Assembly: GCF_000165835.1 (NCBI RefSeq)
Contig: NC_014642.1
Coordinates: forward strand, 62,001 to 126,000
DNA from: Achromobacter xylosoxidans A8
Lineage (GTDB): Bacteria; Pseudomonadota; Gammaproteobacteria; Burkholderiales; Burkholderiaceae_B
DNA length: 64,000 nucleotides
Direction: 5' to 3'
Shown here in pieces: positions 44,392 through 52,054 of this stretch (the stretch's first letter is position 1; each line of letters starts with the position of its first letter). The notes below the pieces were generated by a model. That model made no database searches and was not told where the DNA came from. It saw nothing but the letters and a program-made list of their open reading frames with translations. A program made the position numbers and the translations under genes.

Positions 44392-44799
44392 TCAGTCGGC
44401 CACCACCTGGGCGGCACATTTACGCGTCCGGGCATGGCTCGATCCGGAGTCAGTGGCGTCCACAAACACAACTCGGGCGGGTTCCAGCATCCGTCGCGCC
44501 TCGGCTGCAATCGTGGCGAAGACCTCTCGGAATGCGCCCCCCTGGCGCTCGCCCGCGTCCTTGTCGTAACCGGTCGCGTAACGCTCCAGGAAGGCCTCCA
44601 TTTGCTGGGACGCCGTCGGCGAGATGCCGGATGTCTCCCGCATAAGCTGGAAGTACTCCAGCCAAGAAGGAATGTGGGGGGCGCTGTTGGGCGCCATCCA
44701 ACCCAGATCTGAGGGAGGAAGAGCCACTTGGGCTTGAGCCAGGGACAGCCGAAAAGATGCCACGAAGGCGAATTTGCGGTTCCGCAGTGTGGAGGACAT
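44392..44799 (-). CDS. Hypothetical protein, paralog of the 43626-44369 gene
   Basis: A 135-residue soluble protein from ATG 44799 (AGAGGACC upstream; frame open to 44874). WLEYFQLMRETSGISPTASQ and MEAFLERYATGYDKDAGE match the shared segment of the downstream gene. Its own C-terminus (FVDATDSGSSHARTRKC) is unique. It lacks the Cys cluster and membrane helix of its paralog. The pair may encode two forms of one component. Confidence 0.5.
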   Translation of the reverse strand: MSSTLRNRKFAFVASFRLSLAQAQVALPPSDLGWMAPNSAPHIPSWLEYFQLMRETSGISPTASQQMEAFLERYATGYDKDAGERQGGAFREVFATIAAEARRMLEPARVVFVDATDSGSSHARTRKCAAQVVAD

Positions 44800-45062
44800 C
44801 ACGGTCCTCTGTGAAAATCGTCGCAATGGTCCCCGTTTCATCTCACCCATCGCCTCAGCTCCGCATGCCGCCATGCTGCGGGGCGGAGCTTCCGCCAGAC
44901 GTCACAGCCATTTCGATCTGTTCGGCGCGAAGCGCGGCATCCAATATCATCGGGGACATTTTGGTTAGATAAAATGAATCAGCATATTAACGCATACTAA
45001 AAAATGTAGGGAAAAAATAGCGCACAGCCCGCTTTCTGCCATTGGTCTCTCCCCTTTCCTGC
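44800..45062. other. Divergent intergenic stretch
   Basis: Between a minus-strand gene and the promoter-like element at 45063. It is AT-rich around 44965-45020 and holds no supported gene. Its right end carries a member of the repeated promoter-like element. Confidence 0.5.
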
Positions 45063-45099
45063 GAATTCTTTGGCGCGCATGCGGCACTTGATAGGCTGG
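45063..45099 (+). promoter_or_regulatory. Repeated promoter-like element, copy 1
   Basis: GAATTCTTTGG (45063-45073), 14 bases, TTGATAGGCTGG (45088-45099), ending 28 bases before the ATG at 45128. TAGGCT could serve as the -10 hexamer, with TTTGG in the -35 region. Confidence 0.7.
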
Positions 45100-45127
45100 T
45101 CCCAGTAGCATTTGGAGGACACCTAGA

Positions 45128-45805
45128 ATGACGTCGAAATACAAATCGCAGCTGGAAACTCGCGAGGCAGCGGAGCATCGCGCTCTGATGGATCGCACAG
45201 AGCAACTGCCAGGCGGACGAGAGGAACTATTGGCTGTGGCTCGAAAAGCCATTGATCGACTGAATGAAGCTGTGATGGCTGGAGACGCGTCGGGGATCGC
45301 AGACGCATTCCGCACTTATGACGCCGTGGTGTGGAGGCTCAATGGCAATACGTTCTTCGCGAGCCGGGATTGTTGCAACCCTAAGGCGGCCGGCCATGTG
45401 GTGGATCGACACTGCGCGGCGACGCCCGGCCAAGAACCCCTGTGGGGTCAAAAAGGCGAGTTCCTTATCTCCGTGCAGGGTATGCGTGCTCGGGTTGAGA
45501 TCAAAGAAGGTTTTGGCCCGCAGCACGTGAGCTTCCACTTCCATGCCGTCGACGTACACCGGCCATTCATCAGCGAAACAGGCTTCTTGTCCGCCTTCGA
45601 CAAGGTGCGTTTGGGGAAGTCGCCACGTGAGTCGGCGGAGGCGATTTTTCAGGAGAGGATGAGCAAGAGGCCTATCTACCTTACGCCCTCCGCCGTTCGA
45701 AGCTGCTCTTCGAATCCAGTTCCCGACTGGTTGGAAAGGCAGCTCGGTGACTTCGCGTGCGCGCCCGTTGAGGACGCAGCAGGGCAACTGGGTCTCGGCT
45801 TCTAG
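45128..45805 (+). CDS. Conserved hypothetical protein of integrative elements
   Basis: A 225-residue protein with TTGGAGG before the ATG. It opens SKYKSQLETREAAEHRALM and contains RLNGNTFFASRDCCNPKAAG, LWGQKGEFLISVQGMRARVE and FHFHAVDVHRPFISETGF. I recall this pattern from hypothetical genes on integrative conjugative elements of Pseudomonas and Burkholderiales; no function is known to me. It is the first of three plus-strand genes ending in a methyltransferase-like gene and has its own promoter-like element. Confidence 0.75.
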   Translation: MTSKYKSQLETREAAEHRALMDRTEQLPGGREELLAVARKAIDRLNEAVMAGDASGIADAFRTYDAVVWRLNGNTFFASRDCCNPKAAGHVVDRHCAATPGQEPLWGQKGEFLISVQGMRARVEIKEGFGPQHVSFHFHAVDVHRPFISETGFLSAFDKVRLGKSPRESAEAIFQERMSKRPIYLTPSAVRSCSSNPVPDWLERQLGDFACAPVEDAAGQLGLGF

Positions 45806-45849
45806 GACCTTCGCGGAAACCCGGCCCCGGGCCGGGCGCGACCCGGGCG

Positions 45850-45885
45850 GAAATTTTCGCCGCAGGTATCAGCTCGGTAGGATGG
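45850..45885 (+). promoter_or_regulatory. Repeated promoter-like element, copy 2
   Basis: GAAATTTTCG (45850-45859), 14 bases, TCGGTAGGATGG (45874-45885), 26 bases before the ATG at 45912. It keeps the exact spacing and the TASNNTGG end; the left half is less conserved (TTTCG for TTTGG). Confidence 0.55.
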
Positions 45886-45911
45886 TGCTCACCTGAACAC
45901 GAGGAGCATCC

Positions 45912-46211
45912 ATGAGCAATGATACTGGCAAGGCGGCGCCCACCACGGCATCGAATCTGATCGCGTATGGCGAGTTGGTACGGAAAATTTCAGTCGGCGC
46001 CCCCCTGCCCCAAGACCTCGGACTTGGTCGCGAGTGCTTGACGGACGTGGCCGATTTCTACTCTACGGCCATGCAGATCACAGCTTTAGGGGGCATCGTG
46101 TTGAGTGTGGTCGAGCGTGAAGACCTCACCATCGAGGTGATCTTCCTCTGTGCGAAAGCAGCGCACGCTCTGCAGCTGGCGAAGATGGAGGTGGACCATG
46201 ACGCAGATTGA
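45912..46211 (+). CDS. Small hypothetical protein upstream of the methyltransferase
   Basis: A 99-residue helical protein with GAGGAG before the ATG. TASNLIAYGELVRKISVGAP, ECLTDVADFYSTAMQITALG and AKAAHALQLAKMEVDHD suggest a compact helical fold. It overlaps the next gene by 14 bases, so it is likely translationally coupled to the methyltransferase-like gene and may be an accessory subunit. No family is recognised. Confidence 0.65.
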   Translation: MSNDTGKAAPTTASNLIAYGELVRKISVGAPLPQDLGLGRECLTDVADFYSTAMQITALGGIVLSVVEREDLTIEVIFLCAKAAHALQLAKMEVDHDAD

Positions 46212-47049
46212 TTCCCGCATGGCGCTGGGGCAGTTCCCCACGCCCGGGTGGGCGGCTGAGGCCCTGTACGAACGCCACTTTTCTCACCTGGGTCGGGGCG
46301 ACGTGGTCTGGGAGCCGACCTGCGGGCCCGGCTCCTTCCTGGCTGTGGTGCCGCCTGAGGTGGACGCCTTCGGATCGGAGCTCGACCCTGCCCTGGCCCA
46401 CGCTGCAGCTGCTGCCACCGGTCGGCTCGTGCTGCAGGGAGATTTTGAGACCGTCGCTCTGCCACTATCTCCCACGGCAGTGATTGGCAACCCTCCCTTT
46501 CAGCTGGACCTGATTGATCGCCTGCTTCGGCGCGTCCATAGCGTCCTGCCGTCTGGCGGCCAAGCGGCGTTCTTGTTGCCCGCCTACGCATTTCAGACGG
46601 CCGCGCGTGTTGCGGGGTATGCCGAGAGCTGGTCGATCGAGCAGGAAATGATCCCGCGTAATATCTATCCGGGGTTGAAGCTGCCATTGGTGTTCGCGAC
46701 CTTCACGAAGGATGGCCGCAGGCGCTTGTTCGGCTTCGCGCTCTATCGTGAAACGGCCGACGTGCAGCAGTTCCCGCGCAGCGTTCGCGCAGAACTGGAC
46801 GGTCACCGGGGCCCGGTCTGGGCCCGGGCAGTGGAAGCCGTATTGCGTCTGCTGGGGGGTGAGGCAGACTTGACCTCGATCTACGAAGCGTTGGCGCCGG
46901 CGCGCGCCAGGCCGTCGGCAAACCCCTGGTGGAAAGAGAAGGTTCGCCAGACCTTGCGCCGGTATGAGCGCTTCCGGACGATTGGCCCATCGCGCTACGC
47001 GCTGGCCGGCGCAGAGCCAGCGCGTGGCCAACAGCTGGCGCTGATCTAG
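46198..47049 (+). CDS. DNA N6-adenine-type methyltransferase-like protein
   Basis: A 283-residue class I SAM-dependent methyltransferase. The SAM-site region VVWEPTCGPGSFLAVV (~35-50) and FGSELDPALAH (~58) fit motif I and the acidic motif. The catalytic box AVIGNPPFQ (~95-103) is NPPF, typical of N6-adenine or related DNA enzymes. A C-terminal helical part (NPWWKEKVRQTLRRYERF) could bind DNA. No restriction gene is adjacent, so it is an orphan, possibly protecting the element from host restriction or marking its DNA. Confidence 0.8.
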   Translation: MTQIDSRMALGQFPTPGWAAEALYERHFSHLGRGDVVWEPTCGPGSFLAVVPPEVDAFGSELDPALAHAAAAATGRLVLQGDFETVALPLSPTAVIGNPPFQLDLIDRLLRRVHSVLPSGGQAAFLLPAYAFQTAARVAGYAESWSIEQEMIPRNIYPGLKLPLVFATFTKDGRRRLFGFALYRETADVQQFPRSVRAELDGHRGPVWARAVEAVLRLLGGEADLTSIYEALAPARARPSANPWWKEKVRQTLRRYERFRTIGPSRYALAGAEPARGQQLALI

Positions 47050-47065
47050 AGCGCGCGCAGCCGAA

Positions 47066-47836
47066 TCACCCGCCCATGCTCTGCGAGGAGCGCTCGCGTT
47101 CGTAGGAGCGCGCTTGCTCGGCGGGAGCGGCGGCTTGAAGGATGATCACCTGTTGCAGCCGCTCAATCGTGCGCTGTAGAGCCGCGGGATCGACCGCCGC
47201 CACGGGCTTGGGCGCCCCCAGGTGATAGAAGTACTCCTTCTTCTTATGCTCCGTCGTACGGTCATCCAGGAAGGTTTGCCATGAGTTGACCTCCTCCGCG
47301 TGCGTGCGCGGAGGCTCGCCACGCTGGGCGATCGCGAGGCGTGATTGCTGCATCGCTCGATCGAACCCTTCCAGCGCTTCCGCAGCCCAGTACAAGCCTC
47401 CGATAAGCTGAGCTTTCTCGTTGGGCGTCATGGACGACATCTCAGCCATATCGAACTGGGGCATGATTCTGTCGCGCAGCGTCGCCTCGTCGAGGCCAAT
47501 GCTGTCGCGAATTTTCACCAGATCGGTGAATCTCATGCTGCCCAAACTCACGTACTGCTGAGCCTCGGTTTGGGTAGCCACGTTGGCCTTGTCTTGCGCT
47601 GCATAAGCTTGCGTCGGCGCCTGCGCCAAATTGACAGTCGCCACCAGTCCGCATGCGACCGCGGCCGTGGCGAACGAGCGAACCGCCTTCGACCACAGCG
47701 GACTCTCGGTGCCATTGCCCGAGGTCAGATCGATCTTGGCGTCAGGCCGGAAGAACGCCCGCGCGCGCGCGCTGAGCGTCTCCGCCATATCCACCTTCAT
47801 GGAATCAAAAATTTTGACGCCTTTTGTGCGGTTCAT
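47066..47836 (-). CDS. Exported or membrane-anchored hypothetical protein
   Basis: A 256-residue protein with GGGAGA before the ATG. An internal hydrophobic segment (FATAAVACGLVATVNLAQAP, ~55-75) follows a long cytoplasmic-type N-terminus, so it is probably a single-pass membrane protein with most of its helical part outside. The rest has KIRDSIGLDEATLRDRIMPQ and a C-terminal coiled stretch. Function unknown. It converges on the methyltransferase gene with only 16 bases between. Confidence 0.6.
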   Translation of the reverse strand: MNRTKGVKIFDSMKVDMAETLSARARAFFRPDAKIDLTSGNGTESPLWSKAVRSFATAAVACGLVATVNLAQAPTQAYAAQDKANVATQTEAQQYVSLGSMRFTDLVKIRDSIGLDEATLRDRIMPQFDMAEMSSMTPNEKAQLIGGLYWAAEALEGFDRAMQQSRLAIAQRGEPPRTHAEEVNSWQTFLDDRTTEHKKKEYFYHLGAPKPVAAVDPAALQRTIERLQQVIILQAAAPAEQARSYERERSSQSMGG

Positions 47837-47859
47837 TGAGTTGTTCTCCCTGTGGGGTG

Positions 47860-48141
47860 CTATGCGAACTTGAGGACGAAATCCGAGGCGGGCATGCCGC
47901 TCTCGCTGATAGGAACCACGAGCAACTCCCCTGCTTCCTCGATCTTTGCCGCCAGGGTGTCGGGCAAGGGGCTGCCCACTTGCTCGATCAAGCCGTCGGC
48001 CGCGACCCAGTGAAGGATGCCGGCAAGCAGCCGGGCGCGCTCAGGCACCCCGCGGCCAGGTCGATCCGCCACGAGCAAGCATTCAGCTCCTGTCGTCTTG
48101 TCCGAGGCGATTCGGTACGGGACCTGCATGGGTTCTGTCAT
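47860..48141 (-). CDS. Small hypothetical protein
   Basis: A 93-residue protein with GGAG before the ATG. It has a mixed alpha/beta pattern (VPYRIASDKTTGAECLLVAD, GILHWVAADGLIEQVG) and no known motif. It lies upstream of the 47836 gene, probably in one unit, and is divergent from the AbiEi-like gene. Small size makes the call moderate. Confidence 0.55.
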   Translation of the reverse strand: MTEPMQVPYRIASDKTTGAECLLVADRPGRGVPERARLLAGILHWVAADGLIEQVGSPLPDTLAAKIEEAGELLVVPISESGMPASDFVLKFA

Positions 48142-48230
48142 CTAGGGCTCCAGGCCGAAATTAGAAAAATGAATTATAGGAATAAAACATTCTTTTGATG
48201 TTTCTCGAATGTCGATTTAGGACTCCGTCG

Positions 48231-48257
48231 GAATGCGCACTTTGGTTGTTCGCATTC
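48231..48257. promoter_or_regulatory. Inverted repeat upstream of the AbiEi-like gene (distal)
   Basis: GAATGCG (48231-48237) and CGCATTC (48251-48257), perfect, 13-base spacer. It lies in the divergent AT-rich region between the 47860 and 48319 genes. Confidence 0.5.
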
Positions 48258-48266
48258 TTTTAAATT

Positions 48267-48301
48267 CCGCAATAGATCGCGTAAAATTTAATCTAATGCG
48301 G
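48267..48301. promoter_or_regulatory. Inverted repeat upstream of the AbiEi-like gene (proximal)
   Basis: CCGCAATAGAT (48267-48277) and ATCTAATGCGG (48291-48301) pair at 10 of 11 positions with a 13-base spacer, ending 17 bases before the ATG. AbiEi-type antitoxins are known to repress their own promoters through inverted repeats, which supports an operator role. Confidence 0.6.
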
Positions 48302-48318
48302 AAATACTGGAAGAAGCG

Positions 48319-48960
48319 ATGCGCGGCGATGGTCCTTTGAAGCGGATGAACACCACTCTGGCTAGGGGAGCCCCACTCGGCGTGGAGGAGTTGGCGAGCG
48401 TCGGTGTTTCGCCGGCCCTGGCCAACTACTACGTCAAGACGGATTGGCTGCTTCGGCTCGGCCGCGGGACATTTGCCTTTCCTGCAGACGAACTAGTGCC
48501 GTACAGGTGCATCGCGTTCCTTCAGGCCAAATGGCCGCAGATCCACCTGGCCGGGGGCGCCGCGCTCCGCGCGCGCGGTCTGGCCACGCCGTGGGAGCAG
48601 GATGAGGTCTTCGATTTTTGGGGGGGCGATGCAATTCGGCTGCCCGGGTGGTTCACGGATCGATTCCCGGCGCGCTACCAGCAGCGCGGCGCCCCCGCAG
48701 CTGGTACGCCTGGGCCAGGCCTGGGCACATCGTTGGTGGAGGTCGGGGGGGCCTTGGTGATGGCTTCTGAGCCGGAGCGTGCTGTCTTAGAAGTGCTTTC
48801 GCAGGGCGCCCGTGTCAGCCCGGCCGGCATGAGATCGCTGGTGCAATCAATCCGAGCAGCGGTGCCATTGCGCTCTGATGTGCTGGGCATAGAGATTGCG
48901 CAATGGCCACGGGCTGGGGTGCGCGCCGCGGCGGCCGCTCTCCAACTCGTCGCGGCATGA
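48319..48960 (+). CDS. AbiEi-like antitoxin/regulator without AbiEii partner
   Basis: A 213-residue protein. The N-terminus has the winged-helix pattern of type IV antitoxins (LASVGVSPALANYYVKTDWL, LRLGRGTFAFP). It is followed by HLAGGAALRARGLATPWEQ and WGGDAIRLPGWF, typical of AbiEi, and a C-terminal ASEPERAVLEVLSQG segment that is shorter than usual. The normal next gene is the AbiEii nucleotidyltransferase toxin; here a minus-strand acetyltransferase gene follows instead. It may be a remnant antitoxin, a stand-alone regulator, or act on a toxin encoded elsewhere. Confidence 0.75.
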   Translation: MRGDGPLKRMNTTLARGAPLGVEELASVGVSPALANYYVKTDWLLRLGRGTFAFPADELVPYRCIAFLQAKWPQIHLAGGAALRARGLATPWEQDEVFDFWGGDAIRLPGWFTDRFPARYQQRGAPAAGTPGPGLGTSLVEVGGALVMASEPERAVLEVLSQGARVSPAGMRSLVQSIRAAVPLRSDVLGIEIAQWPRAGVRAAAAALQLVAA

Positions 48961-48969
48961 CTTTCAGAA

Positions 48970-49770
48970 TTAGTTGGTCAATTGCCAGTAGGCGATCGCT
49001 GCCATCAGGGTGATCACGCCGGGAATGACAAGGGATTGCCACCCCTGTCGCAACGCCCACCTGAATGGTTTTAGTTGCGCAATTTGAAGCTCGCGAGCCT
49101 GGTCCTGCACGGTCTTGTTCAAGTAGCTAAGCTCGTCTTCCGTCTCCCTCGCCGTGGAGAACTGGCGCGCAAGCACGGTGGGCAGTTCATGGACGGTGAT
49201 GTTCTGTTCCCAAGCCCTGCACTCCACAAGCTCTCCGGCGGGCATGGGGATGGACATCCCCGCCAGTCTCTCTTCCGTTGTGTAGTCGAAGCGCAGGCCG
49301 AATTGCTCGTAAAAGCGATTGCGGCGGAGACCGGCCTCGCCCTTCCCTTGATCCGCCTGAAGTTTGATCGATTCCACAATGGCATCCGGCCATTGCCGGG
49401 CCCAGTGGACGACATAGTCCATGAGGTAGGTACCGATACGATGCCCGCGCAGCTCACCTGGATCGACGAAAACTGCACCCCCGCCAAGGTCTAATCCGGT
49501 GAGTTTGACGGCGTTAAACATGCGCCAATATCGCGCGGTGAACGTGAACGTGCCATGGGGGGGCGGATACGTGGGCGAAACAGGCTGACACTTCAGTCGC
49601 AGTGAAGCTTCGTGCGTGACACCCCCGCTGATACTGGGTTCTTCTTCGATTTCAACGAGGATCCAGGCTAAGCCTTTATCTGGGGCTGTCCGCTGGCGGA
49701 CCTCAAGCAGATGGATGCGTGGCACGCTGTAGTTATCGCGGGGGTATGAGCGTTCCAGAGAAGGTAGCAT
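48970..49770 (-). CDS. GNAT-family acetyltransferase with C-terminal membrane helix
   Basis: A ~266-residue protein. The acetyl-CoA motif A is FVDPGELRGHRIGTYLMDYV (R/Q-x-x-G-x-G/A form) followed by GLRRNRFYEQFGLRFDY, the usual end of a GNAT fold. The extra C-terminal ~80 residues form a helix and a final membrane anchor (SLVIPGVITLMAAIAYWQL). The start is uncertain; GTG at 49806 is an alternative and neither has a clear ribosome-binding site. It is convergent with the AbiEi-like gene; substrate unknown. Confidence 0.7.
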   Translation of the reverse strand: MLPSLERSYPRDNYSVPRIHLLEVRQRTAPDKGLAWILVEIEEEPSISGGVTHEASLRLKCQPVSPTYPPPHGTFTFTARYWRMFNAVKLTGLDLGGGAVFVDPGELRGHRIGTYLMDYVVHWARQWPDAIVESIKLQADQGKGEAGLRRNRFYEQFGLRFDYTTEERLAGMSIPMPAGELVECRAWEQNITVHELPTVLARQFSTARETEDELSYLNKTVQDQARELQIAQLKPFRWALRQGWQSLVIPGVITLMAAIAYWQLTN

Positions 49771-49887
49771 TGGCGACGAAACAGACAGGGTTGGATGGCG
49801 GCGCACCAGAGGCGGCCACCGTCAGCGGTGTGGGCCGGGGGGGCCGGCACCTATGCGCGAGCGCATGGCGCCAGCGTGCGGCCGGGC

Positions 49888-50523
49888 TTAGGCGGCCATT
49901 CGGCTGTTTGGGCCCAGGACTTTGGCGTCCGGTGCCAAGTAGGCCGCCCAGGCCACGTCTTCATGATATCCGTCGGTAGGCTTTCGGGTCAGCTCAACGT
50001 ACCGCTGCAGCGCCGGGTGCGGGAGGTAGGAGACAATGCCGCCGCGCATGCCCATTGTGACCTCTCCCAGGCTGCGCGAGTTTGCCATGGGCATCCATAG
50101 ATACTGCGGTTCCCAGGTGACCATGGTCTTCCCGCCATCCTGTGCATCGAGTAATTGGGCCTTGAGCCGTAACGTGTTCGTGGTGACGTCGAAGATGCTT
50201 TCCCCCATGCGCAGCCAGGCATGGAAAAACGCGGCGCCGGCACCGACGGTGGTGTTGCTCGACGGAAAATGGGAAATAACGTCCCCGCCCCCGGGCCCAA
50301 CTCGCCATGCGGCGTAGCCGATGACGATTTCCGCATGCACGCCGAGGCGTTGCAAGACGCTCTGAGCCAAGAGAGCTTGGTCGAAGCAGTCGACCCCTAG
50401 ATTGCCACTTGCCGCCGCGCATACGCGTTGCACCGCCCCCGCGACGCGCGCCAGGTCGATCTCGTTGAAGAGCGCGTTCACTCGTTCTTGCGCCATGCGG
50501 CGTTGCTTTGCCTGCCCCATCAT
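49888..50523 (-). CDS. Transglutaminase-like cysteine protease-fold protein
   Basis: A 211-residue soluble protein. The order Cys (LGVDCFDQALLAQSVLQRLG, ~45), His (AAFFHAWLRMGESIF, ~100) and Asp (SIFDVTTNTLRL, ~108) matches the Cys-His-Asp triad of transglutaminase-like/papain-fold enzymes, and VHAEIVIGYAAW is a typical strand. Such domains cleave or crosslink peptides. It is controlled by the divergent copy of the repeated promoter element at 50552-50588. The enzymatic role is inference. Confidence 0.65.
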   Translation of the reverse strand: MMGQAKQRRMAQERVNALFNEIDLARVAGAVQRVCAAASGNLGVDCFDQALLAQSVLQRLGVHAEIVIGYAAWRVGPGGGDVISHFPSSNTTVGAGAAFFHAWLRMGESIFDVTTNTLRLKAQLLDAQDGGKTMVTWEPQYLWMPMANSRSLGEVTMGMRGGIVSYLPHPALQRYVELTRKPTDGYHEDVAWAAYLAPDAKVLGPNSRMAA

Positions 50524-50551
50524 GCTCACCTCAGATTGAATAGTCGTAAAT

Positions 50552-50588
50552 CCATCCTACACACCGAGCAGGCCATCCCAAAGAATTC
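50552..50588 (-). promoter_or_regulatory. Repeated promoter-like element, divergent copy
   Basis: On the minus strand GAATTCTTTGG (50588-50578), 14 bases, TGTGTAGGATGG (50563-50552), 28 bases before the ATG at 50523. With the plus copy at 50609 it forms an inverted pair driving two divergent genes. Confidence 0.75.
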
Positions 50589-50608
50589 TGCGGAGCGGCT
50601 GCAGATGC

Positions 50609-50645
50609 GAATTCTTTGGAGTTGGTGGGGGGCTTGATAGTTTGG
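50609..50645 (+). promoter_or_regulatory. Repeated promoter-like element, copy 3
   Basis: GAATTCTTTGG (50609-50619), 14 bases, TTGATAGTTTGG (50634-50645), 58 bases before the ATG at 50704. The 11-base left half is an exact inverted copy of 50578-50588. Confidence 0.75.
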
Positions 50646-50703
50646 AATTGCGGTCGTTAATACCAATGACCGAGGGTATGATCCCTACGGAGATTCAGGA
50701 AAA

Positions 50704-50901
50704 ATGAACCAGATCAAAGTGATTTTCGCTCTAAGCATGTTGGTAGGCGGGGTTGGCACCGGCTGCATTTTTGGTTGGGCACTAGAAGCTGAAGGCATCA
50801 ATTTCGCGGCCCTTGTTGTGGGCTTCACCGTGTTCAACTTGATTGGGGGCGCGATTCTCTTCGAGGCGAGCTCCAGCGCAGCCCGGTGGTTCAAGCGATG
50901 A
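50704..50901 (+). CDS. Small two-helix membrane protein
   Basis: A 65-residue protein with two membrane helices (IKVIFALSMLVGGVGTGCIF and FAALVVGFTVFNLIGGAIL) and a basic end (RWFKR). Its stop overlaps the next start (ATGA). The pair is driven by a repeated promoter-like element and closed by a strong terminator. Function unknown; no toxin signature is evident. Confidence 0.65.
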   Translation: MNQIKVIFALSMLVGGVGTGCIFGWALEAEGINFAALVVGFTVFNLIGGAILFEASSSAARWFKR

Positions 50902-51287
50902 AAGTCAATTCATTTTGGTCCATCATCGGTGGCTTGGCGCTGTGGTTCTTTAGTATGGATCTCGCACTTCAGTACGGATCTATCTGGGACTCGCAAGCCA
51001 ACCCCACCCCGGGTGTCACGGTGGTGATGAACGACGGGGAAGAAATCTCTGGGGAGTTACGGCGTACATGGTCCAAGGAATGGATGTTGACCACGAAAGA
51101 TGGGACCAGATTTGCCTTGAGCTCGTTTAGCCATATGCGAATTGAACGTCCCTTAGAGCCCAGAACGTTGTCTTCGGCATGGCGATCTTGGTTCCCGATC
51201 GCATTAATTAACTTGCTCTTCATCGCATACTTTTCTTTTGGAATGTTCCTGCGACCAAATCGACGATCCAATAAGGACCGCCGATAA
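50898..51287 (+). CDS. Membrane protein coupled to the preceding gene
   Basis: A 129-residue protein with a helix at each end (FWSIIGGLALWFFSMDLAL and SWFPIALINLLFIAYFSFGMF). Between them lies a soluble beta-rich part (TVVMNDGEEISGELRRTWSK, WMLTTKDGTRFAL). The ATG at 50898 overlaps the upstream TGA, so the two are co-translated. The internal domain probably lies outside the membrane face opposite both termini. No family recognised. Confidence 0.65.
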   Translation: MKVNSFWSIIGGLALWFFSMDLALQYGSIWDSQANPTPGVTVVMNDGEEISGELRRTWSKEWMLTTKDGTRFALSSFSHMRIERPLEPRTLSSAWRSWFPIALINLLFIAYFSFGMFLRPNRRSNKDRR

Positions 51288-51294
51288 ACAGACT

Positions 51295-51321
51295 AAAGGC
51301 CGGCATAGTGCCGGCCTTTTT
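51295..51321 (+). terminator. Intrinsic terminator between convergent genes
   Basis: AAAGGCCGGCA, three-base loop, TGCCGGCCTTT, then TT. It lies eight bases after the stop of the 50898 gene and before the tail of the convergent 51350 gene. An 11-pair stem makes it strong for the plus strand; it may also work weakly the other way. Confidence 0.88.
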
Positions 51322-51349
51322 GCATTTGTCTAGTTTATAAGTGGGGCGT

Positions 51350-52054
51350 TCAGATTCTCGGGGCGAAAACGATGCTGCTGTCTTTTGACAGCTCTTCAAT
51401 CCGTGCCGCCAGTGTGCTATCGATCTGCTTGCGATACTCACTAGCAGGAAACATTGGCATACACGGGCGAACGCAGCGCAGCGCCCAGAGATAGGCCGAA
51501 GCGGGATCGCCTTTCATTTTGAGGTGCAGGGTTAGATCGCGGGCTGCATCAGCCTTGCCGCCGGTCCAAGCCTTTGAAAGGAGCTGCACAGCATCCTGGT
51601 TTGCGTAAGGAACAGCCTCGCCCGCGATTACCACTTGGCCGGCCAGATTCAGCAATTCGGCGTTGTTCGCAGTACCAGGCATCGTCAACGCCTTCGCGAC
51701 TAAGCGCTTAAGCTGTTCGTCGCTGAACAATCTGATGACGATCCGATCCCCGCCCGGCAACAAGCCTTTCAGCTCATTGAGCGCTGCAACGTCCCCTGCG
51801 GCGACCGCCGCGGTGAGTTCCTCACTGCGTCGATCGCTGCTGGGCGCGCCAGTGGCTTCAGGAGGGTGGACTGGCGACGCCTGAGCGCGCAAAGGGTTGG
51901 AGGCCCATTCGGCGTACCCATTTTCAACGAGAGACGAGAACATTGCGGCACCCGAGAGCGCAAACACGAGGACATAGATCCCTGCGACGATGGCATATCG
52001 CTTGGCCTTCTCGCGATCATTGTCGCAGTTACATCGGCAATAACATTGGCACAT
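51350..52054 (-). CDS. Membrane protein with N-terminal Cys cluster
   Basis: A 234-residue protein. It begins with five Cys in ten residues (MCQCYCRCNCDND), then a membrane helix (YAIVAGIYVLVFALSGAAMF, ~20-40). The rest is a helical soluble domain with Sel1/TPR-like spacing (NAELLNLAGQVVIAGEAVPY, QDAVQLLSKAWTGGKADAAR, GDPASAYLWALRCVRPCMP). The Cys cluster lies on the cytoplasmic side and could bind metal or be lipidated by host-like enzymes; neither can be decided from sequence. Confidence 0.65.
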   Translation of the reverse strand: MCQCYCRCNCDNDREKAKRYAIVAGIYVLVFALSGAAMFSSLVENGYAEWASNPLRAQASPVHPPEATGAPSSDRRSEELTAAVAAGDVAALNELKGLLPGGDRIVIRLFSDEQLKRLVAKALTMPGTANNAELLNLAGQVVIAGEAVPYANQDAVQLLSKAWTGGKADAARDLTLHLKMKGDPASAYLWALRCVRPCMPMFPASEYRKQIDSTLAARIEELSKDSSIVFAPRI

